This document shows positions 6,858 to 12,894 of a stretch of DNA of 12,894 nucleotides, one piece after another (positions within the stretch are counted from its first letter, which is position 1; each line of letters opens with the position of its first letter). The notes under the pieces are model-generated. The model worked only from the letters and a program-made list of their open reading frames with translations, ran no database searches and was not told the origin of the DNA. The stretch comes from Dehalococcoidia bacterium (GTDB taxonomy: Bacteria; Chloroflexota; Dehalococcoidia; Dehalococcoidales; DAOWLH01): positions 1-12,894 of the forward strand of contig DAOWLH010000076.1 in the NCBI GenBank assembly GCA_030643515.1, given 5' to 3'. The position numbers and the translations under genes are program-made.

Positions 6858-6896
6858 TCCAAAAAACCGCAGGCCAAGCTGCACAGGAGGTTCATC

Positions 6897-7349
6897 ATGG
6901 AGCCCGGATTGCTGGTTGCCATCACAGTGGCTGGTGCTATTTTTCTGGTTCTTCTGTCCTACTGGCTTATCAAGTGGCGGTTCGAAAACAGGTTCCGGCA
7001 GTGGCAATATACCGAGCGCCAGACCCTGGAGCAGGAAAGAGAGAGGATACGCCGGACAGCTATCACCCAGAGCCGGGCAGTGCTGGGTGGCAAGTTCGTC
7101 GAGCAGTTGACTCCCTACCTGCCCCAGTTCCGGTATGACCCCACCGAAGCCCGCTTCATAGGCAGCCCGATAGACCTCATCGTCTTCCCTGGGCTGGCCG
7201 CCGGGGACCCCAAGGAGATCGTCATCATGGAGATAAAGACCGGCAAGAACTGTCAGCTCACTCCACAGGAGAGAAAAATACGCCAGTTGATAGAAGAGGG
7301 CATGGTCCGCTGGGAACTGATTGAGCATGGCGAAGAGCACTCTTTTTAA
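6897..7349 (+). CDS. Membrane-anchored Holliday junction resolvase-like endonuclease
   Basis: A 150-residue protein. Residues about 5-24 form one transmembrane helix; 28-58 are a charged, probably coiled-coil segment; SRAVLGGKFVEQLTPYLPQFRY follows. The C-terminal half has a PD-(D/E)xK-like core: GSPIDLIVF with Asp93 and IVIMEIKTGKN with Glu112 and Lys114, then an LTPQERKIRQLIEEGMVRWE helix. This architecture matches the family annotated as endonucleases related to archaeal Holliday junction resolvases. The domain match is convincing, but true Holliday junction cleavage is unproven for the family, and a membrane-tethered nuclease could act on incoming or segregating DNA instead. The ATG has AGGAGG 7 nt upstream. 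Third and last gene of the lepB-pyrE unit; no intrinsic terminator was seen after it. Confidence 0.82.
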   Translation: MEPGLLVAITVAGAIFLVLLSYWLIKWRFENRFRQWQYTERQTLEQERERIRRTAITQSRAVLGGKFVEQLTPYLPQFRYDPTEARFIGSPIDLIVFPGLAAGDPKEIVIMEIKTGKNCQLTPQERKIRQLIEEGMVRWELIEHGEEHSF

Positions 7350-7577
7350 TGTGTGAGTTCTATCTAGTTAAATAGAGGAAGTGGCAGAGCCTCAATCCTG
7401 CCCGTCTTTCAAGTGTGTTGTGAGTGTTAAGATACTATCATCAAGGGAACACTGTGGCCACAAACCTTGTTAATTCACCCGTTGAGCCGTTTACGCCGTT
7501 TCAAAGCACCCTCTACTATCCTGGCAGTCTCCAGAGCAACTTATGACCATATAAGTATCGTATTTGACTATAAGCGG

Positions 7578-7583
7578 TATAAT
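7578..7583 (+). promoter_or_regulatory. Candidate -10 element upstream of the collagen-like lipoprotein gene
   Basis: A perfect TATAAT 89 nt before the start codon. The nearby TTGACT (7564-7569) is only 8 bp away and cannot be its -35 partner, and no good -35 lies 17 bp upstream, so it would need an activator or be weak. Confidence 0.35.
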
Positions 7584-7596
7584 AGCAATTAGTACC

Positions 7597-7628
7597 TAAT
7601 CATGATAATTCCACGCAATAATCATGAT
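7597..7628 (+). promoter_or_regulatory. Paired palindromic sites TAATCATGAT, possible operator
   Basis: The 10-mer TAATCATGAT occurs twice, at 7597-7606 and 7619-7628. Each contains the perfect 8 bp palindrome ATCATGAT. The copies are 22 bp apart, about two helical turns, and lie just downstream of the TATAAT at 7578, where a repressor would block transcription start. The protein that might bind is unknown. Confidence 0.4.
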
Positions 7629-7672
7629 TTTCATATTCCCTTATTAGGAAATCATCAATAAAGGAGGTGGCC

Positions 7673-8386
7673 ATGAACATCATAAGTAGGTTTCTTATCA
7701 TCTTAACAATCGTGGCTCTAATCTGTGTACCGCTTTTCGGTTGTACAGGGTCTGCAGGACCTGAGGGACCAGCGGGGCCAGCAGGACCACAAGGAGCTGC
7801 GGGACAGCAAGGACCTCAAGGGCCGGCAGGAGCGGCAGGAGCAGGGCCAGCAGGAGCAGTGGGACCAGCAGGGCCAGCAGGACCACAAGGAGCTGCGGGA
7901 CAGCAAGGACCTCAAGGGCCAGCAGGAGCAGTGGGACCAGCAGGGCCAGCAGGAGCGGCAGGAGCAGCGGGGCCAGCAGGGCCGCCACGACAAATCACTG
8001 TCAGCTGGGACCCCTTCTTCATATACCCCCTTCAGGGAAATTTCCAATTTGGGCCGATGGGCTTCCTTACAACTATCAAGGTTTATCCGTATCAGGCTAT
8101 TGTAATTAAAGGGTCTGGTTTTGAACCGGAACAGGAAGTTCTGCTAACGATATGTGAGAATGATTTTATACTGGCAACTGCTAAAGCTAATGAGTGTGGA
8201 GCCTTCGAAATATCCACCGGTGTACCAAACCTATGGAGTACGTCCTCGGGTATGACACAAATACATGTCTCTATAAAAGCGTGGGTTGGTGGCCAAATTG
8301 AAGCTACATGGCCATTAAACATTTGGCATGAAGGCGATTTCTGGGAATTCTGGTGGTCCTGGTGGTCTAATATGACAGGCCCTTAG
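7673..8386 (+). CDS. Collagen-like repeat lipoprotein with C-terminal Ig-like domain
   Basis: A surface lipoprotein of 237 residues. Residues 1-23 are a signal peptide ending in LFGC, lipidated Cys24. Residues 26-105 are 26 Gly-X-Y triplets, mostly GPA, GAA, GPQ and GQQ, interrupted once by a two-residue step (GA at 56-57). Residues about 106-237 form a globular domain; KVYPYQAIVIKGSGFEPEQEVLLTICEN resembles the opening of Ig-like adhesion domains. The end is unusually Trp-rich (FWEFWWSWWS). Collagen-like stalks in bacteria form triple helices that project a tip domain, so a role in adhesion or cell surface structure is inferred, not shown. The start is ATG 7673, 5 nt after AAGGAGG; a GTG at 7667 lies inside the ribosome binding site and is rejected. 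The repeat DNA carries a 96 bp period. Monocistronic. Confidence 0.85.
   Translation: MNIISRFLIILTIVALICVPLFGCTGSAGPEGPAGPAGPQGAAGQQGPQGPAGAAGAGPAGAVGPAGPAGPQGAAGQQGPQGPAGAVGPAGPAGAAGAAGPAGPPRQITVSWDPFFIYPLQGNFQFGPMGFLTTIKVYPYQAIVIKGSGFEPEQEVLLTICENDFILATAKANECGAFEISTGVPNLWSTSSGMTQIHVSIKAWVGGQIEATWPLNIWHEGDFWEFWWSWWSNMTGP
7765..7928 (+). repeat. Imperfect 96 bp repeat inside the collagen-like region
   Basis: The 68 nt at 7765-7832 recur at 7861-7928 with two mismatches, a 96 bp period equal to 32 codons. Conservation at the DNA level beyond what Gly-X-Y coding requires points to recent duplication or slippage. A shorter third copy of the opening motif starts near 7933. Confidence 0.8.
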
Positions 8387-8771
8387 ACTGAAATCAGCTA
8401 CTGATTTCGAGGCTCTACTATTTATGCTGCATGGGGAGACGATGTTTGTTGCCATTAGATATTTCTTATCAAGGTAACGACCATAACTAACAGTAGTACC
8501 CGGAGAAACGGGTTGGGAATGCTTGCGTTGTAACAATACTTCCAGGTGAGGTTTATCTCTAAATAGCTTAGTTAGAGGCGGCAATTCCTGCCTGATTGAA
8601 TAGCTTGAAATCCAACAATTGATACATTTTGTTTGATTTGATTATGCATGTGGATATTAACAGCGAATTGCTTCTCTCTGTGGAAGTCTGAAAATCAATG
8701 GGAAATATGGATGTGTAACCTTATCAATGGTTGTATGAGCAAGCCACCGGCCAAGTAGAAACGGATTCCGG
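8387..8771. other. AT-rich gene-poor region with several hairpins and an antisense open frame
   Basis: About 385 nt clearly more AT-rich than the flanking genes. A hairpin with an 8 bp stem and 3 nt loop (8390-8408, GAAATCAG/CTGATTTC) begins 3 nt after the lipoprotein stop, without a T-run. Further small hairpins are at 8498-8513 (ACCCG/CGGGT), 8557-8577 (CTCTAA/TTAGAG) and 8578-8593. On the minus strand an open frame runs from TTG 8584 to 8315 into the lipoprotein gene; it has no ribosome binding site or recognised domain. I cannot name a gene here; a decayed element or a structured RNA are both possible. No intrinsic terminator for mutL was seen. Confidence 0.35.
8390..8408 (+). terminator. 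Hairpin directly after the collagen-like gene, possible weak terminator or RNA end
   Basis: Perfect 8 bp stem GAAATCAG/CTGATTTC with loop CTA, 3 nt after the stop codon. The following bases are GAGGCT, not a T-run, so it is not a standard intrinsic terminator; it may protect the mRNA 3' end. Confidence 0.35.
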
Positions 8772-10478
<1,707 letters not shown>

Positions 10479-10481
10479 GTT

Positions 10482-12656
10482 TTACTCCACCTTCTCCAGC
10501 CTGGCGAAGCTGAGAAGCAGCCTTTTAACGCCAACGCCGCGAAAGGCGACAACCAGTTCGCTATCGTCCCGCACCGGCTGGCAACTGACGACCACTCCCT
10601 CACCAAACTGGCCGTGGCGCACCTGGTCGCCGACCTTCAACTCAGGCAGATCAAAGGTAGAGGCCGTGTTACCATCCCATGAGTAGGCACCGGCTGTCAG
10701 CTGGCTATCCTCTCCCCACCGTGACCCAATCCCGGAAACCAGTTGTGACGGAATATCTTTAAGGAAGCGGGACGGGCCGTTGACTGTACTGCCGCCCATC
10801 AGGCTGCGGCGAAAGGCATGCACCAGATAGACCCGACTCTTTGCCCGGGTGACACCGACATAGCACAGCCGCCTCTCCTCCTCCATCTGCCCCGGGTCGT
10901 CGAAGGACCTGATATGAGGCAGCACGCCTTCCTCCATGCCAACGATGAACACCACCGGGAACTCCAGCCCCTTTGCCTGGTGCAGTGTTATCAGGGTTAC
11001 CGCGCCGGCAGATTCATCGTAGCCGTCGACATCGGAGACCAGCGTCACCCCTTCCAGCAAGGCGGCCAGCCCGTCACCGGGTGGCAGGTCACCGTACTGC
11101 TGGACGACAGTGCGGAGCTCAAGAACATTCTCCCAGCGCTCTTCACCATCCTGGGTATTCTGTATGTATTCCCTGTATCCAGATTTCCCTATTATCTCGT
11201 CAAAGAGGTCAACCAGACTCAACTGACGACTGCCGGCAACCAATTCCTCCGCCATAGCATAGAAGCTGCCCAGCGCCCTGACAGCCTGGGGGCTGAAAGG
11301 GGGAGGCTTGTCCTCCTGAGGCGAAGATAGGAGCCGTAGTGCCTCGTACCGGGATAGATTCAACGAGCTGGCCCAAGAAGTCAGCTGGCTCAGAGTACGG
11401 TCACCGATGCCCCTTTGAGGGGTATTGATTATCCGCAGCAGGCTGACGCTATCGCGGGTATTCTGGATAAGCCTGAGGTAGGCAATGATATCCTTTACCT
11501 CACGGCGCTCATAGAAGCGGGTGCCGGCCACCAGCCGGTAAGGAGTGCCGTAGCGGATGAAGGCCTCCTCAAGAGCCCGTGACTGAGCATTGGTGCGGTA
11601 CATCACGGCGCAGTCGGAGTGTGTTGCCTGTCCGGCAGTCGCCAACCGCTCTACTTCCCTGACAACAAACTGAGCCTCTTCCTTCTCATTATACGTCTCA
11701 ACTATGCTAACCAGCTCCCCGGCGTCATTGTCCGTCCACAGTTTCTTGTGCTTTCGCTGCTGGTTTACTGATATTATGCCCGAAGCCGCCTCCAGGATTG
11801 CCTTGGTGGAGCGATAGTTCTGCTCTAAAAGCACCACCCTGGCCTCGGGGTAGTCCTTTTCAAAATTAAGAATATTGCGCAAATCAGCCGACCGCCAGGA
11901 GTAGATTGACTGGTCCGGGTCGCCGACGACGCAGACATTGCGGTGCTTCCCCGCCAGCAGCTTTATAAGCTGGTACTGAACCAGATTGGTGTCCTGGAAC
12001 TCATCCACCAGGATATGCTGATATCTCTGCTGGTACCTGTCCAGCACCTGGGGTTGGCTGCCAAACAGCTCAGCCGCCTTCATCAAGAGGTCGTCAAAGT
12101 CAAGGGCATTGCTCTGGCTGAGCAACTGCTGGTAGCGTTCATAGACCCGCGCAACCACCTCCTCAAAGTAGCTTGAGCTGTGCTGGGCGTACCCGCCGGG
12201 TGTCAGCATCTGGCTCTTGGCAGCACTGATGGCTGAGAGTACAGCTGCCGGCGGATTCTTCTTGGGGTCAAGGCCTACCTCCTGGATAGCCCGTTTGGCC
12301 AGGCTTAGCTGGTCATCCCGGTCATAGATAGTGAAACCGGAATTTATGCCGATAGCCTTGCCCTCCCGGCGCAGAATACGGGCGCAGATGGCATGGAAAG
12401 TGCCCAGGGTCAGCTCTTTTACCGAGGCTTTAGCCAGCCGGTTTAACCTCTCTTCCATCTCACGGGCGGCTTTGTTGGTAAAGGTAACCGCCATGATGTG
12501 CCGCGGGCTTACGCCACACACCTTGATGAGATAGGCAATGCGGTGGGTAATCACCCGGGTCTTGCCGCTGCCGGGACCGGCAAGAATCAGCACCGGGCCA
12601 CTTATAGCCTCCGCGGCCTGTCTCTGGGCGGGATTAAGCTGGGATAAAATGTCCAT
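10482..12656 (-). CDS. pcrA: ATP-dependent 3'-5' DNA helicase, UvrD/PcrA family
   Basis: Superfamily 1A helicase that unwinds DNA in mismatch and nucleotide excision repair and clears RecA or stalled polymerase. In the 724-residue protein: Q-motif region LNPAQRQAAE, Walker A AGPGSGKT at 26-33, motif Ia AVTFTNKAAREMEER at 56-70, DEFQDTN at 218-224, QNYRST, LITLHQAKGLEFPVVFIVG and ERRLCYVGVTRAKS. The C-terminal 50 residues (VGDQVRHGQFGEGVVVS onward) are the Tudor-like domain of PcrA/UvrD. Length and motifs are complete. PcrA and UvrD cannot be separated safely from sequence. The ATG at 12656 has no Shine-Dalgarno; the predicted transcript start is about 7 nt upstream, so the mRNA is nearly leaderless. 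First gene of a repair operon with mutL, 3 nt downstream, which suits a shared role in mismatch repair. Confidence 0.97.
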   Translation of the reverse strand: MDILSQLNPAQRQAAEAISGPVLILAGPGSGKTRVITHRIAYLIKVCGVSPRHIMAVTFTNKAAREMEERLNRLAKASVKELTLGTFHAICARILRREGKAIGINSGFTIYDRDDQLSLAKRAIQEVGLDPKKNPPAAVLSAISAAKSQMLTPGGYAQHSSSYFEEVVARVYERYQQLLSQSNALDFDDLLMKAAELFGSQPQVLDRYQQRYQHILVDEFQDTNLVQYQLIKLLAGKHRNVCVVGDPDQSIYSWRSADLRNILNFEKDYPEARVVLLEQNYRSTKAILEAASGIISVNQQRKHKKLWTDNDAGELVSIVETYNEKEEAQFVVREVERLATAGQATHSDCAVMYRTNAQSRALEEAFIRYGTPYRLVAGTRFYERREVKDIIAYLRLIQNTRDSVSLLRIINTPQRGIGDRTLSQLTSWASSLNLSRYEALRLLSSPQEDKPPPFSPQAVRALGSFYAMAEELVAGSRQLSLVDLFDEIIGKSGYREYIQNTQDGEERWENVLELRTVVQQYGDLPPGDGLAALLEGVTLVSDVDGYDESAGAVTLITLHQAKGLEFPVVFIVGMEEGVLPHIRSFDDPGQMEEERRLCYVGVTRAKSRVYLVHAFRRSLMGGSTVNGPSRFLKDIPSQLVSGIGSRWGEDSQLTAGAYSWDGNTASTFDLPELKVGDQVRHGQFGEGVVVSCQPVRDDSELVVAFRGVGVKRLLLSFARLEKVE

Positions 12657-12669
12657 GCTAGCTATGATA

Positions 12670-12699
12670 ATTATAGCATTTTGGGGGGGGAGGGGTCAT
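12670..12699 (-). promoter_or_regulatory. Extended -10 promoter of the pcrA-mutL operon with a G8/C8 run in its spacer
   Basis: Minus strand -35 ATGACC (12694-12699, 4 of 6) and extended -10 TGCTATAAT (12670-12678) with an 18 bp spacer. The spacer contains eight consecutive C on this strand (G at 12683-12690), then one T and four more C that run into the -35. Predicted start near 12663. An inverted repeat GCTAT/ATAGC (12661-12677) overlaps the -10. Confidence 0.7.
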
Positions 12700-12723
12700 T
12701 TATAATTTTTTCTCTGTCAGGCC

Positions 12724-12753
12724 TTGCAATTAATCGTCCTGGAATGATATAAT
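12724..12753 (+). promoter_or_regulatory. Extended -10 promoter for the putative pyrR transcript
   Basis: TTGCAA at 12724-12729 and TATAAT at 12748-12753, 18 bp spacer, with TG at 12745-12746 making an extended -10. Predicted start near 12760, so the transcript leader is about 100 nt and contains the whole PyrR-type element. Divergent from the pcrA promoter. Confidence 0.8.
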
Positions 12754-12774
12754 ATCCAAAACTAAATAAGGGAC

Positions 12775-12861
12775 ACCTTTAAGCCGGTCCCGTGAGGCTG
12801 GCAAGGGTAGATAGAGATACGCAGCAATACCTCTTGCCAGTTTCGGTAAGGGGTAATTTTT
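12775..12861 (+). promoter_or_regulatory. PyrR-binding RNA attenuator with three alternative hairpins
   Basis: Hairpin 1 (12775-12808) is the PyrR-binding type: lower stem ACCTTT/AAGGGT, two-A bulge on the 5' side (12781-12782), 7 bp upper stem and hexaloop CCGTGA within the diagnostic TCCCGTGAGG. Hairpin 2 pairs CTGGCAAGGG (12798-12807) with CCTCTTGCCAG bases 12831-12840, 10 bp with one G-U, and destroys hairpin 1. Hairpin 3 (12828-12855) is an 11 bp stem with loop AGTTTC; its right arm contains the Shine-Dalgarno AAGGGG and is followed by five T (12857-12861). By analogy with known pyr operons, PyrR with UMP would stabilise hairpin 1, free the left arm of hairpin 3 and switch the gene off; low UMP would favour hairpin 2 and expression. 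Confidence 0.85.
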
Positions 12862-12894
12862 ATGGCCAAGAAGATAATAATGAACGCCGCCGAC
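12862..12894 (+). CDS. pyrR: N-terminus of the gene under PyrR control, probably pyrR itself, cut by window edge
   Basis: Only 11 codons are visible (MAKKIIMNAAD). The ATG lies 8 nt after AAGGGG (12848-12853). PyrR proteins commonly begin with a few residues and then a (M)xAADI/xRxLxRxAHEI segment, so NAAD in this place, directly behind a PyrR-binding leader, fits the bifunctional regulator / uracil phosphoribosyltransferase PyrR, the usual first gene of a pyr operon. The evidence is the leader plus four residues, so another pyr gene remains possible. The Shine-Dalgarno is inside hairpin 3 of the attenuator. Confidence 0.6.
   Translation, partial: MAKKIIMNAAD

Larger units (their letters stand above)
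7350..7672 (+). other. Gene-poor region with a minor possible small ORF and promoter-like elements
   Basis: About 320 nt, more AT-rich than the flanking genes. The only candidate gene is a 30-codon frame at 7454-7546 (GTG start, AAGGG about 6 nt upstream, product beginning MATNLVNSPVEP); it resembles nothing I know and may be chance or a gene remnant. A weak hairpin (7362-7377 area) lacks a T-run. The right end carries a TATAAT and two palindromes described separately. No tRNA or repeat unit was recognised. Confidence 0.4.

Noticed and set aside
6744..7340. 198-codon minus-strand frame opposite the nuclease-like gene
   Set aside because: Shadow of pyrE 3' end and the nuclease gene, both with convincing domains on the plus strand.
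7454..7546. 30-codon frame (GTG start) as a genuine small gene
   Set aside because: Plausible AAGGG site, but no recognisable product, short length, and no promoter close upstream; mentioned only within the gene-poor region.
7561..7583. TTGACT plus TATAAT as a complete promoter before the collagen-like gene
   Set aside because: The spacer would be 8 bp, far too short for one RNA polymerase holoenzyme; only the -10 is kept as a weak candidate.
7698..8105. Long open frames on both strands through the collagen-like repeat region
   Set aside because: They arise from the GC-rich repeated Gly-Pro-Ala codons read in other frames; low-complexity Leu/Trp/Gln-rich products and no ribosome binding sites.

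Overview
The window looks like a core-genome stretch of a bacterium, probably a Dehalococcoidia-type Chloroflexota. That assignment is an inference from GC-rich coding DNA, the short EF-Tu-domain-2-like protein, collagen-like and SIMPL lipoproteins, many GTG/TTG starts and Thermus-type PyrE; no rRNA or other marker gene is present to prove it. I see no CRISPR array, tRNA, rRNA, integrase or complete insertion sequence.

Layout. Positions 1-781 (minus) hold the 5' part of bioY (biotin transport) and, upstream of it, a small coiled-coil/CxxC protein with a perfect consensus promoter. A divergent promoter drives a small EF-Tu-domain-2-like protein (933-1187, plus). It converges with a complete riboflavin operon on the minus strand, ribD-ribE-ribBA-ribH (4655 to 1190). 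A strong intrinsic terminator (4707-4731) separates this operon from an upstream SIMPL-domain lipoprotein gene (5519-4761, minus). Divergently, on the plus strand, come lepB (signal peptidase I), pyrE (orotate phosphoribosyltransferase, with an apparent ATA start) and a membrane-anchored Holliday-junction-resolvase-like nuclease. Two gene-poor stretches (7350-7672 and 8387-8771) flank a collagen-like lipoprotein gene. The minus strand then carries a DNA-repair operon, pcrA/uvrD followed by mutL (12656 to 8772). At the right edge a divergent promoter drives a PyrR-type RNA attenuator and the first 11 codons of a gene that is most probably pyrR.

The genes are mainly housekeeping: riboflavin synthesis from GTP and ribulose 5-phosphate (RibBA, RibD, RibH, RibE), UMP synthesis (PyrE, and PyrR-controlled genes beyond the edge), protein export (LepB), and DNA repair (UvrD-MutL). 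The most interesting signals are regulatory. The 5' leader of the putative pyrR gene can fold into three mutually exclusive hairpins, the last of which buries the ribosome binding site and ends in a T-run. pyrE lacks any ATG/GTG/TTG at its conserved N-terminus but has a well-placed ATA behind a strong Shine-Dalgarno. The promoter of the uvrD-mutL operon has a run of eight G/C pairs inside its spacer, a layout that could make repair expression phase-variable.
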